DNA of 64,000 bases, from the NCBI RefSeq assembly GCF_036013745.1, contig NZ_CP107880.1, positions 1,922,001 to 1,986,000 on the forward strand, read 5' to 3'. The position numbers and the translations under genes are program-made. Source of the stretch: Streptomyces sp. NBC_00483 (GTDB taxonomy: Bacteria > Actinomycetota > Actinomycetes > Streptomycetales > Streptomycetaceae). Shown one piece after another: positions 16,550 to 24,855 of the stretch (positions are counted from its first letter, which is position 1; each line of letters begins with the position of its first letter). The notes below the pieces were generated by a model. It had not been told where the DNA came from. It saw only the letters and a list, made by a program, of their open reading frames with translations, and searched no databases.

Positions 16550-19500
16550 ATGGCTCGCAGTGCGCCGACCGTACGAACCGGGGCCAGGCCACATGGCCTC
16601 AGGGGCACACCGCTGGACGACAGGCAGCAGCACAAGGAATGGCTGGCTCTCGTCTCAGTGGACGGCCCCTTCCTCCCGTTGGCGACGCTCACCGACGTTT
16701 GGCCCCACCTCGACGCACTGGACGAGGCAGCGCGGCGGCCGCTCCGCCAAGCCCACCGAGCCTGGCAGTCGGATCCACAGCGATTGCACGACGACTGGAT
16801 CCGGCACCTCCTGAACTCCCTGCTCGGCTGGGGAGACGCGTTACACGAGGAATCGGAACTGCTTGCGCGTCTCAGCGCCCACATACCTGAGCATCCGGAG
16901 GGGCTCACCCCGTCCTTCGCTCTCGTCTCCCCGGACGCCCACGAGCCGGCCACCCCGGAGCCGTCGGAGATCGCACTGCTCGGACTGGTCTGCCCGCCGG
17001 GCACGGTGCCAACGGCACGGCAGCCCGGCGCCGCCTGGGCGGACTCACCCGCGGACCGGCTGGCAGGCCTGTGCCGGCACCACGGCACCGGCCTCGGCCT
17101 TGTCTCGGCCGGCCGCTGGTGGACCCTCGTATGGGCACCCCGCAACGCGCCGACCAGCTACGTCACCTTCGACACCGCGGACTGGGCGTCGGCCGCCGAC
17201 CGCCCGGTGGTTCGCGCCTTCCTCTCGCTCCTCTGTCGACGTCGCTTCTTCAGCGTGCCCGACGACGAAACCCTCTCCCACCTGCTCTCCCACGCGAAGG
17301 ACGAGACCGAGGACCTCACCGAATCCCTCGGACGACAGGTCAAGGAGGCCGTGGACCTGCTTGTCGCGGCCATCGGCCGTAAGGACCAGGAAGCACGCGG
17401 CAGCCACCGGCCGGACCTCGGACGCCAACCCGCCGCCGAGGTGTACAAGGCGGCGCTCTCCACCCAGCTGCGCATCCTGTTCGTCTTCTTCGCCGAGGAG
17501 CGCGGACTGCTCCCAGCGGACAACCCCCTTTACGCCGCGGCCTATTCGGCGAGCGCTCTCTGCGCCGACCTGGAAGCTCAGGCCAGGGCCACGAGCGAGG
17601 AGGATCTGGAGCAGAGCCACGCGGCATGGCACCGTCTGGTCGCTCTCTTCCGCGCCGTGTACCAGGGCGTGGATCACCCGGATCTCCAGGTGTGCGGATA
17701 CGACGGCAGTCTCTTCGACCCCGGCCGCCACCCTTGGCTGGAGCCTGTCGACGGCGGCTCACCGTGGCCGGTCGACGACCGGACGGTGCTGCACATGCTG
17801 CGTGCGGTGCAGTTCGTCACGGTCGGTCGCGGCCGTACTCGCGAGCGCCGCAGGACCGCCTTCGGGCAGTTGTCGATCTCCCAGATAGGCCACGTCTACG
17901 AAGGGCTCCTGGAGTACGAGGGACGCCGCGCGGCGGATGCGGTCGTCGGCCTGATCGGCAAGCCCGGCCGGGAGATCCAGGTGGAGCTTGCCGAGTTGGA
18001 ACGCCTCGCCGCCGAAGCGGCACGGCAACCGGATGCGCCGGTCCGGCTGGCCGCGGCGCTCGCGGACCGGTACAGGAAGTCGGGTCTGGGTACCGCGAAG
18101 GTGGTCGAGCGCGCACTCCGCCCGCTAGGGACCACCGAACGCGAGGAGGGCGTAAGGAAGTTACTGGCCGCGACCAACGGAGATGCCGAACTCGCCGATC
18201 GCCTCCTTCCCTTCCACGGCATCATCCGCCGCGACCTGCGAGGGCTCCCCCTCGTCGTGCCGCCCGGCGGCCTGTACGTCGGCCGCTCGTCGACACGCAG
18301 GGCCACGGGCGCCCACTACACCCCCGAGCGGCTCGCCGCGAAGGTGGCACGGGGCGCGCTGGAGCCCTTGGTCCACTCCCCCGGGCCGCTGGAGACCGCG
18401 GACCGCAGAGCTTGGGTCGTCAAGCCCAGCAGCGAGATCCTCCGACTCAAGATCGCGGATATCGCCTGCGGGTCCGGGGCGTTCCTCGTCGCGTCGTGCC
18501 GGTACCTGGCGGAGAAGCTGGTGGAGTCCCGCGCGCGTGATCAGCGGAGCCGCCTCCTTCGGGAAGCGAAAGACACCGATGCCGATGCCGATGCCGATGC
18601 CGATGCCGATGCCGATGCCGACCGTACGATGCTCCGGGCACGCCGCGAGGTCGCCGAACGTTGCCTGTACGGGGTGGACATCAACCCGCTCGCCGTCGAA
18701 CTCGCCAAGTTCGCGCTGTGGTTGGAGACCGTCGAGCCGGGCATGCCGTTCACGTTCCTCGACGACCGCCTGCTCGACGGCGACTCCCTCGTAGGACTCG
18801 CGTCGTACGCACAGCTTGAGGCCATGCACCTGCTTCCGGGGCGCCGCCGAGTGCACGACCGCTCCCCGGTCGACTTCACCGCGACCGTCCCCCAACTCAC
18901 CGGATTCGGCGGCGATGTGGAGCGTGCCGCGAGGCTGCGCGCGAGCATCGTGGACATCCCGGGTACGTCCCTCGCCGCGCTGGAGGAGAAGCGGCGGGTC
19001 CTCAGCGAGGCCGAGGAAGCGGTGGCGCTCCAGGAACGCGTCGCCGGACTTCTGGTCACCTCCTCACTGGACCGGGCCGCGCGCGGCGAGTCCGGGTTCG
19101 ACGATGCCGCCGTCTCGGCCGCCGACCATGTACGCCGGTGGGGCGAATCCGATCCGGCGGGACGCGCCAAGATCGAACGGCAGATGGACGAGGCCGCCCA
19201 CCGCGGCACACGCAGTGCGCTCGGCACCGACGGCGACGCATGGAAGCCCTTCCATTGGCCCTACCGCTTCCCGGAGGTGTTTCAGCAGGGCGGCTTCGAC
19301 GCCGTCGTCGGCAACCCGCCGTTCCTCGGCGGCCAGAAGCTGACCGGATCCCTGGGCAAGCCGTTCCGCGACTACTACGTCACCGGGATCGGACGATCCG
19401 CGCGCGGCAGCGCGGACCTGGTGGCGTACTTCCTGCTGCGGGCTCATGACCTGCTGAACGAGGGTGGCCAGACGGGGATAATCGCGACGAACACCCTGGC

Positions 19501-20812
19501 GCAGGGGGAAACCCGGGAGGTCGGGATCGATCGACTGGTGGCGGACGGGGTGGAGTTGCGGCAGGCGGTGAAGAGCGCGCCGTGGCCGTCGCGGAGCGCG
19601 GTGCTTGAGTACTGCGCGGTGTGGACCAGCCGGGCGGCGATGCGACCGGGAGGGCTACGTGTCGCGGACGGGGTGGAGGTCGCCGGCATCACGTCGTCGT
19701 TGGATGCGGTGTCGCGGGTGACGGGGGCGGCGCACCGGCTGGCGGAGAACCGGGGGATCGCCTTCCAGGGTTCCATCGTCCTCGGACTCGGTTTCACCAT
19801 GGAGCCGGAGGCAGCACAGGCGCTGATCGCCCGTGACGAGCGGTACCGGCAGGTGCTGTTCCCTTACCTGAACGGACAGGACCTCAACTCGCGCCCGGAC
19901 GGATCGGCAAGCCGGTGGGTGATCAACTTCCACGACTGGAGCGAGGAGCGCGCCAAGAGGTTCCCCGAGGCCTACGAGCAAGTCGTCCGCGACGTCAAAC
20001 CGGATCGACTCAAGGTCAAGTTCAGCAAGAGAGCGCGCGAGCGATGGTGGCAGTACGAGCGGAGTCGCCCTGAGCTGTACGCCGCCCTCGAGAACACGGA
20101 CCGGATGATCGTATTGACGCGGCATAGTAAGTCAGTGATGCCGCTGTCCGTTCGAACTGGTCAGGTTGCGAGCGAAGCGACGGTCGTGTTCGCCTCTGCT
20201 GACTCAGCGATGCTGGCGGTGCTGAGCAGCTCTCCGCACTACTGGTGGGCCATCAACCGGGCCTCGACGATGAAGGGCGACCTGCGCTACACGCCCTCGG
20301 ACGTCTTCGAGACCCTCCCCCGCCCTCAACTCACCCTGCCTCTCCGCGAAGCGGGCACCCGCCTCGACACCCACCGCCGCACCATCATGCCCGCCCGCGG
20401 CGGCCTCACCGCCACCTACAACCTCGTCCACGACGAGAAGTGCACCGACCCCGACATCACCAAACTCCGCACCATCCACCGCACCATCGACGAAGAAGTC
20501 GCCCGCGCCTACGAATGGCACGACCTCCTCGACCAGCCCGGCGGCCTCGACCACGGCTTCCACGACACCCGCCAAGGCCCCCGCTACACCATCGGCCCGG
20601 CCATCCGGCAGGAGATCCTCGACCGCCTCCTCGAAGAGAACCAGCGGCGCCATGCGAGGGAGACCGGCTCACGAAACGTCGCGTCGGGCCAACTGTCCTT
20701 CGAAGAGGAACCACGGCCGACAGGGGCTCCGCGAGCGACTACGACAAGGCGTCCAATGTCTGTACCGTCGCAGTCATCCCCGGCCAACTCACCGAACGGC
20801 GCCGTGCGATGA
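16550..20812 (+). CDS. drmMI: Adenine-specific DNA methyltransferase, DrmMI-like copy A
   Basis: This large (1,420-residue) gamma-class N6-adenine methyltransferase has SAM motif I in DIACGSGAFLVA (about residue 637) and the catalytic motif NPPF in GNPPFLGGQKL (about 922). The C-terminal part should hold target recognition. In DISARM this enzyme marks host DNA as self. It is homologous along its whole length to copy B (24750-28967) but is on the opposite strand and not coupled to drmD. The ATG at 16550 is chosen by alignment with copy B, where the RQQH segment lies at a similar distance from the start; GGGGTG precedes it. Oddities are a (DA)7 run at residues 677-690 from a hexanucleotide repeat, and a 264-bp 3' tract nearly identical to copy B. 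Confidence 0.85.
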   Translation: MARSAPTVRTGARPHGLRGTPLDDRQQHKEWLALVSVDGPFLPLATLTDVWPHLDALDEAARRPLRQAHRAWQSDPQRLHDDWIRHLLNSLLGWGDALHEESELLARLSAHIPEHPEGLTPSFALVSPDAHEPATPEPSEIALLGLVCPPGTVPTARQPGAAWADSPADRLAGLCRHHGTGLGLVSAGRWWTLVWAPRNAPTSYVTFDTADWASAADRPVVRAFLSLLCRRRFFSVPDDETLSHLLSHAKDETEDLTESLGRQVKEAVDLLVAAIGRKDQEARGSHRPDLGRQPAAEVYKAALSTQLRILFVFFAEERGLLPADNPLYAAAYSASALCADLEAQARATSEEDLEQSHAAWHRLVALFRAVYQGVDHPDLQVCGYDGSLFDPGRHPWLEPVDGGSPWPVDDRTVLHMLRAVQFVTVGRGRTRERRRTAFGQLSISQIGHVYEGLLEYEGRRAADAVVGLIGKPGREIQVELAELERLAAEAARQPDAPVRLAAALADRYRKSGLGTAKVVERALRPLGTTEREEGVRKLLAATNGDAELADRLLPFHGIIRRDLRGLPLVVPPGGLYVGRSSTRRATGAHYTPERLAAKVARGALEPLVHSPGPLETADRRAWVVKPSSEILRLKIADIACGSGAFLVASCRYLAEKLVESRARDQRSRLLREAKDTDADADADADADADADRTMLRARREVAERCLYGVDINPLAVELAKFALWLETVEPGMPFTFLDDRLLDGDSLVGLASYAQLEAMHLLPGRRRVHDRSPVDFTATVPQLTGFGGDVERAARLRASIVDIPGTSLAALEEKRRVLSEAEEAVALQERVAGLLVTSSLDRAARGESGFDDAAVSAADHVRRWGESDPAGRAKIERQMDEAAHRGTRSALGTDGDAWKPFHWPYRFPEVFQQGGFDAVVGNPPFLGGQKLTGSLGKPFRDYYVTGIGRSARGSADLVAYFLLRAHDLLNEGGQTGIIATNTLAQGETREVGIDRLVADGVELRQAVKSAPWPSRSAVLEYCAVWTSRAAMRPGGLRVADGVEVAGITSSLDAVSRVTGAAHRLAENRGIAFQGSIVLGLGFTMEPEAAQALIARDERYRQVLFPYLNGQDLNSRPDGSASRWVINFHDWSEERAKRFPEAYEQVVRDVKPDRLKVKFSKRARERWWQYERSRPELYAALENTDRMIVLTRHSKSVMPLSVRTGQVASEATVVFASADSAMLAVLSSSPHYWWAINRASTMKGDLRYTPSDVFETLPRPQLTLPLREAGTRLDTHRRTIMPARGGLTATYNLVHDEKCTDPDITKLRTIHRTIDEEVARAYEWHDLLDQPGGLDHGFHDTRQGPRYTIGPAIRQEILDRLLEENQRRHARETGSRNVASGQLSFEEEPRPTGAPRATTTRRPMSVPSQSSPANSPNGAVR
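18578..18619 (+). repeat. In-frame hexanucleotide tandem repeat GATGCC x7
   Basis: Seven perfect copies of GATGCC encode (Asp-Ala)7 at residues 677-690 of methyltransferase copy A, between motif I and NPPF. Because the unit is six bases, slippage would change linker length without shifting the frame. Copy B has no such repeat at the corresponding place. Confidence 0.95.
20387..20650 (+). repeat. Near-identical 264-bp tract shared with 24855-25118 (inverted)
   Basis: This codes for 88 residues near the C-terminus of methyltransferase copy A. It matches the minus strand of 24855-25118 with about 11 differences, roughly 96% identity; 82 of 88 residues are the same. The rest of the two genes is far more diverged. 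This points to recent gene conversion or recombination between the inverted copies. Confidence 0.85.
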
Positions 20813-20822
20813 GTTCGGCGCA

Positions 20823-21614
20823 TCAGGTGAACGGGTCGTACGGCTCGGGCCAGCCGAAGATCTCACCGAATACCGTGCAGGCCGTGTCCATGCACTCCTG
20901 CGCGGTGGGCAGGTACCCGGTTTGGTGGGCGAGTTGATCCTCCCAGTCCATGACGGGCGGGGTCCGGAAATGATGGCGCCCGGGAGTGATTCCGGTGATG
21001 TCCCGCACCAGCCTCGGGACGTCGTCCGTCACCTTGTCCAGTCGGGCGAGGGCCGCCAGATCGAAGAGATCACGAGGTGCACGACGGTCGGCATAGGCCG
21101 CGATCTTCATGCCGGCGAAGGCATCGAGAGTGGGGACACGGAGTCGGACAGGCCCGGGGACATCGCCGTAACGCAGGTCGATCTCGCGGACTTCGGTCGG
21201 CCAACGGTTCCAGTCCGCGTGGGTGCTGCCGGTGTCGATCAGCTGGATACGCAGACGGAGTCCGTCCTCGGTGACCAACTGGGCGGCGTCGACGGATCCG
21301 ACGTCGGCGAACGCGGGCTCCCAGCGACTGCGCGGGAACTCGCGACGGAGGCGGCGTGGCAGGGCCTTGTCCAGAACCCCGGCGACCATCCTACGATCAC
21401 CGGTCAGGAGGTCGATGTCCTCGGAGAGGCGGCCGCCGGCCTCCGCCGTGGTCAGGTGGGTGCGGGCCAGCGCTGTGCCGCCGAAGAAGACGAGGGGAAC
21501 GTCCAGTTCGGCCAGTGCGTGCAGGACATGACTGATGAGGTGGTCACGCCGGATCTGGTTCTCTGCCGCGCCGTAGTCGGCGGCTACGCGGGCCAGTTCG
21601 TGCCGGGAAAGCAT
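20823..21614 (-). CDS. abiEii: AbiEii-like nucleotidyltransferase toxin
   Basis: The 263-residue protein belongs to the AbiEii/MenT nucleotidyltransferase family, the toxin of type IV toxin-antitoxin systems used in abortive infection. The nucleotidyltransferase signature is complete: GGTAL at residues 45-49 and SEDIDLL at 64-70, followed by FAGMKIAAYADRRAPRDLFDL, which the family uses as a conserved Lys/Asp block. Six bases separate it from the abiEi stop, giving the usual antitoxin-toxin operon order. It is convergent with methyltransferase copy A, whose stop lies 10 bp away. Confidence 0.9.
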   Translation of the reverse strand: MLSRHELARVAADYGAAENQIRRDHLISHVLHALAELDVPLVFFGGTALARTHLTTAEAGGRLSEDIDLLTGDRRMVAGVLDKALPRRLRREFPRSRWEPAFADVGSVDAAQLVTEDGLRLRIQLIDTGSTHADWNRWPTEVREIDLRYGDVPGPVRLRVPTLDAFAGMKIAAYADRRAPRDLFDLAALARLDKVTDDVPRLVRDITGITPGRHHFRTPPVMDWEDQLAHQTGYLPTAQECMDTACTVFGEIFGWPEPYDPFT

Positions 21615-21620
21615 GCCCGG

Positions 21621-22268
21621 TCAGCCTCCTTCGGCGTCGACGAGAGCGCGGGCACGACGCAGCGCGGCCGCCTTGCGCTGCCCCCGGCCCAACTCCTCAA
21701 GCAGTTCGGTGTCGGTGCGTGGCCACAGAGCGCGAAGGGCTTCGGTGACGGCGCCCTGTGACAGGCCGCCGAGAGTGGGCCGGGCCGCCAGGTCGAGGAC
21801 GGTCTGCTCGGGGGTGGTGATCCATCCCTGTGTGAGTTCGGTGTCGGCACGTTCGAGGTCAAGGGTGTCCAGGGTGCGGCGCACGAAGAGGATGCGGCCG
21901 TAGTCGGTGTCGAGCGGCGGCCGCTGCTTGGGAATGGCTACGACCGTCACGGCGACGGCCCGGGGAATGGCACCGAGCACGCGGGCCGCGCCCACACCCA
22001 TCAGCGCCGCACCGCCCTCCCCGTAGTCGCACTGGGCGATTCCGAGCGCGAGCGAATGGAGGTCAGGCCGCCAGGCCGGCGATCCGAGATGACGATCGGG
22101 CACCAGCGCGTAGTAACCCTGAGCGAGCTTGCGGGCGGCCCCATTGCGAACCAGCCGGGCGAATTCCGGTCGGGGCTGGGCGTAGATCCCGGCAGCGTCC
22201 TGGGGCCGGATCACGCGATTGTTCCGACGAGCGAGCTCGGCGGGAACGGCCACCGCACTGCGAGCCAT
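21621..22268 (-). CDS. abiEi: AbiEi-like antitoxin/transcriptional repressor
   Basis: The 215-residue protein has an N-terminal winged helix (VIRPQDAAGIYAQPRPEFARLVRNG, then GYYALVP) followed by the AbiEi C-terminal antitoxin region (TPEQTVLDLAARPTLGG). AbiEi neutralises AbiEii and represses its own promoter by binding inverted repeats. The ATG at 22268 is chosen over an upstream in-frame ATG because GGAGGTGAT sits four bases before it. An inverted repeat lies just upstream at the likely transcription start (22281-22299), consistent with autoregulation. Confidence 0.87.
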   Translation of the reverse strand: MARSAVAVPAELARRNNRVIRPQDAAGIYAQPRPEFARLVRNGAARKLAQGYYALVPDRHLGSPAWRPDLHSLALGIAQCDYGEGGAALMGVGAARVLGAIPRAVAVTVVAIPKQRPPLDTDYGRILFVRRTLDTLDLERADTELTQGWITTPEQTVLDLAARPTLGGLSQGAVTEALRALWPRTDTELLEELGRGQRKAAALRRARALVDAEGG

Positions 22269-22280
22269 CGCTATCACCTC

Positions 22281-22308
22281 CGTTGGGCTAGAGCCAACGC
22301 CCATAATA
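22281..22308 (-). promoter_or_regulatory. Putative abiE promoter and operator
   Basis: On the minus strand a TATTAT -10-like hexamer (22303-22308) is followed at the expected start point by CGTTGG-N7-CCAACG (22281-22299), a perfect 6-bp inverted repeat. No convincing -35 is seen. Position over the start site suits AbiEi autorepression. This is inferred from sequence only. Confidence 0.5.
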
Positions 22309-22575
22309 CTCATGACACTGACGATACTGCCCGCTCGGCGATCCTTTGCGGAGTACGCACCCGACCCGGCACCCGCACACTCACGCAGCGCGCCCCGAGC
22401 TGCGCTCCGGCCCGCCCACTCCCCGGAGCAGCCCGAGCGCCTCGTCCACCTCGCGTTGCTTCCGCCCAGTCAGCCCCGCTGCCGCCACCGCCCCACCAGG
22501 CCCATCGGGCAGCTCTCCGGCCTCGGCCTCCACCCACGCGATCGCGACATCGAACCCGACAAACAGGTCTGCGAC
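22309..22575. other. Gap between abiEi promoter and PIN gene; no gene I can support
   Basis: No antitoxin gene is clear here. A plus-strand frame (22346-22579) ends in a GTGA overlap with the PIN start, as an antitoxin would, but its Ser/Pro/Thr/Arg-rich product looks like a shadow frame. A minus-strand frame ending at 22381 has a more protein-like composition over its last ~60 codons (for example GELPDGPGG and GRKQREVDEALGLL) and may be the fragment of a lost gene. Confidence 0.3.
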
Positions 22576-22974
22576 GTGAGCGGGGCCCTGGTCCTGGACA
22601 GCGAGGGCTTGGCCAAAGCCGTGCAACGCGACCGCGAGGTGCACGAATGGCTGACCGCCGCCCGCAATACGGACCTCCCGGTGATCACCTCGGCCGCGGT
22701 TCTGGTCGAGGTGATCCACCCGAGGATCAACACTCCCGCGCTGGAATGGACCCTGTCCCGGGTACGCGTCGAGCCGGTGACCCAAGCCATCGGCCGGTCC
22801 GCCGCCACCCTGCTGCGGACGGCAGGGCTCCACGGCCACAAGTACGCCATCGATGCCATGGTGTGCGCCACGGCTCTCGCACAGTCCGGCCGCATCACGA
22901 TCCTGACCTCCGACGTCGAAGACATCACCCTGCTGACCGCCGAGCACCCTCGCGTAACCGCCCAGAAGGTCTGA
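22576..22974 (+). CDS. PIN-domain (VapC-like) toxin
   Basis: This 132-residue protein looks like a PIN ribonuclease. An early Asp follows hydrophobic residues (LVLDSEGL), a conserved Glu lies in AAVLVEVIHP, and the C-terminal acidic pair lies in KYAIDAMVCATAL and ILTSDVEDI, making the metal-binding acidic set. PIN toxins cleave RNA and are held in check by a small antitoxin. The GTG at 22576 is chosen because the PIN fold starts there; the frame stays open upstream but that stretch is low in plausible protein sequence. No clear antitoxin is adjacent. It ends 17 bp before the convergent ATPase gene. Confidence 0.75.
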   Translation: MSGALVLDSEGLAKAVQRDREVHEWLTAARNTDLPVITSAAVLVEVIHPRINTPALEWTLSRVRVEPVTQAIGRSAATLLRTAGLHGHKYAIDAMVCATALAQSGRITILTSDVEDITLLTAEHPRVTAQKV

Positions 22975-22991
22975 GCCGCCCCCGCAACGGC

Positions 22992-23459
22992 TCAGGACGC
23001 GGCCTGCAGGTCTAGTTCCGCCCATACTGTCTTGCCGATCGGGTCACGGTCGGTGACGCCCCAACGCGCGGCGACGTGTTCGACGAGGAGGAGGTTGCGG
23101 CCGGAGGCGGCCTCGGGAGGCGCGACCGGGAGAGGGCGCGCAGGTCGCTTCTCGGCGCGGGCATCGGACAGCTCGATACGGAGTACGGGGGCGGAACCGT
23201 CACTGAGCGCGAGGGCGAGTTTGAAGTCTCGACCGGGGAGCGCGGCGTGCCGTACGGCGTTGGCCGCCAGCTCGGCGACGACGAGGGCGACCGCGTCCGA
23301 GACGTCGCCGTACGGGTGCCCCCACGCGTCGAGCTGCTGCGTCGCGAAAGGTCGGGCGAGGCGGGCGCCACGGCGGGTCGACGTGAAGGTGGCGGTGAAG
23401 TCGCGGGTGGGGATGGCCGGTTGGGGCTGGGCTGCCGGGTTGGCAATCTGCTGATTCAT
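22992..23459 (-). CDS. ATP-binding protein (SpoIIAB/anti-sigma-like HATPase)
   Basis: The 155-residue protein is a GHKL-type histidine-kinase-like ATPase of the anti-sigma regulator kind found in dozens of copies in Streptomyces. The N box is VVAELAANAVRHA and a lid region is ASGRNLLLVEHVAARWGV. It is divergent from the XRE/DUF397 pair, an arrangement typical of WhiJ/AbaA-like developmental clusters. The start is the ATG at 23459 before NQQIANP; no strong ribosome-binding site is visible. Here it sits inside a defence island whose XRE partner is broken, so it may be stranded. Confidence 0.82.
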   Translation of the reverse strand: MNQQIANPAAQPQPAIPTRDFTATFTSTRRGARLARPFATQQLDAWGHPYGDVSDAVALVVAELAANAVRHAALPGRDFKLALALSDGSAPVLRIELSDARAEKRPARPLPVAPPEAASGRNLLLVEHVAARWGVTDRDPIGKTVWAELDLQAAS

Positions 23460-23572
23460 GTCACGCAGAGTGGCCAGTCGTCCGTACGGTGAACAGTAAC
23501 CGGGTTGGTACAGCGTGTAGTTGTCGGCTGGTCGCCGTGTTTTGTACGGGCTGTCGGCCGCGACCCGGATGC

Positions 23573-23596
23573 GGGGCAGGGGCAGGGGCAGGGGCA
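23573..23596 (+). repeat. Hexanucleotide repeat GGGGCA x4 in the XRE leader
   Basis: Four perfect GGGGCA units lie 25 bp before the start of the XRE pseudogene, in the divergent gap to the ATPase gene. No function assigned. Confidence 0.85.
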
Positions 23597-23621
23597 GGGT
23601 ACGTCCGGAGGTGGCGGTGAC

Positions 23622-24475
23622 ATGGCGGAGTCGGGTACGGAGGCGGAGACCGAGTCGGCGAGTCGGGACTGGGACGAGGGGATGTCCGGGGTCCTGGAGA
23701 TGGTGGGGCGACAGGTACGGCGCTGGCGCGAGCGGGCGGCGCTGTCGCAGGCGGAGCTGGGGGCGGCGATCAGATACACCGAGCACCAGGTGTCGGCGGT
23801 CGAGCGGGGGCGGCGCATCCCGAAGGCGGCCTTCCCGGAGAAGGCGGACGAGGCGGTGGGTGCGGGCGGGATACTGGCGGCGCTCGCGGAGGAACTGGTC
23901 GAGGTCCGGTACCCGAAGAAGGTCCGGGACCTGAAGCGACTGGAGTCTGACGCCGCCGAGATGGGCACGTACGCGAACCACGTGATCCATGGCCTGCTCC
24001 AGACCGAGGACTACATCCGCGCGCTGCACCGGATGCGGCAGCCCCCGCTGGACGAGGAGATCATCGAGCAGTACGTGGCGACCGGCTGTCCTGACAGGAT
24101 GTCTTCGAGCGGCGGCCCGCTCCGATCCTCACGTTCGTCCAGGAGGAGGTGACGCTGCGACACCCGCTCGGTGGCAGGATGGCGATGCGAGTGCAGCTCG
24201 AACGACTGTTGGAGGTCGGACAGTTGCGGAACGTCAAGATCCAGGTGATGCCGCCGGAGCACGAAGAACATCCGGGGCTGGGTGGCGGGTTCAAGCTGAT
24301 CGACCCCCACCACGGGGCGAAGGTCGGCCACGTCGAGGCGCAGCAGTTCAGTCGCGTGATCTCGGAACGAGAAGAGGTGCGCCGCCTGGAAGCGCAATAT
24401 GGCAGCATCCGGGCGCACGCTCTGACGCCACGGAAGTCGATGGCGTTCATCGAGAGGGTTCTGGGCGAGACATGA
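23622..24475 (+). pseudogene. WhiJ-like XRE regulator (HTH + DUF5753), broken by frameshift and nonsense
   Basis: The first part reads as an XRE helix-turn-helix protein (VRRWRERAALSQAELGAAI, then YTEHQVSAVERG) running into DUF5753 (YANHVIHGLLQTEDYIRAL). The frame is lost at about 24081-24083, where one base is missing relative to the expected VATRL reading, and the first frame ends at 24149. The second frame carries the rest of DUF5753 (VFERRPAPILTFVQEEV, then HPLGGRMAMRVQLERLLEVGQL) to a stop at 24475. Even with the frame restored, a TGA at 24092-24094 interrupts it. Two independent lesions argue for true decay rather than one sequencing error. The 3' end overlaps the DUF397 start (ATGA), as in intact clusters. 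Confidence 0.8.
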
Positions 24476-24855
24476 GGATCAAGCCCTCTACCGGCGAAGT
24501 CACCGATGGCCTTGCGTGGTTCAAGAGCAGCTACAGCAGCAACGAAGGCTCGGAATGCGTGGAGGTCGCGGACGACACCGGTACGGTCCATGTCCACGGC
24601 TCCAAGCGGAAGTTAGGGGCGCGACTGACGTTCGGGGCGAACGAGTGGGCGACGTTCGTTACGCATGTCAGGGGCCAGGAGGGACTGACGAGCACGGGAC
24701 GTACAACGTGGGCGTGGCCTCTCACCGGGGCCGCGCCCACGTTGCCGTGTCAGAAGAGACTCGGAGGCTCTCCCTCAGGCGAAGCCGCCTTCTTCTTCGC
24801 CGCCCCACCCTTCCCCTTCTTGTCGTGCAGCCCGGCTTCGACCTCGACCTTGTAG
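24472..24855 (+). CDS. DUF397 small protein with run-on C-terminus
   Basis: The first ~65 residues are a DUF397 domain (AWFKSSYSSNEGSECVEVAD, later FGANEWATFV). These small proteins accompany WhiJ-like XRE regulators in actinomycetes. The ATG shares ATGA with the XRE stop. Family members usually end soon after the ATFVxxVR segment, but this frame continues for about 55 low-complexity residues, running 106 bp antisense into the 3' end of methyltransferase copy B. The original stop was probably lost when this end was joined to the methyltransferase, so the gene marks a recombination junction. Confidence 0.7.
   Translation: MRIKPSTGEVTDGLAWFKSSYSSNEGSECVEVADDTGTVHVHGSKRKLGARLTFGANEWATFVTHVRGQEGLTSTGRTTWAWPLTGAAPTLPCQKRLGGSPSGEAAFFFAAPPFPFLSCSPASTSTL

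Noticed and set aside
18578..18619. Possible CRISPR-like array
   Set aside because: Units are 6 bp, contiguous and in frame, with no spacers; a coding microsatellite.
22346..22579. Antitoxin gene for the PIN toxin
   Set aside because: Position and GTGA overlap fit, but the Ser/Pro/Arg/Thr-rich translation has no antitoxin features; the opposite strand looks at least as protein-like.
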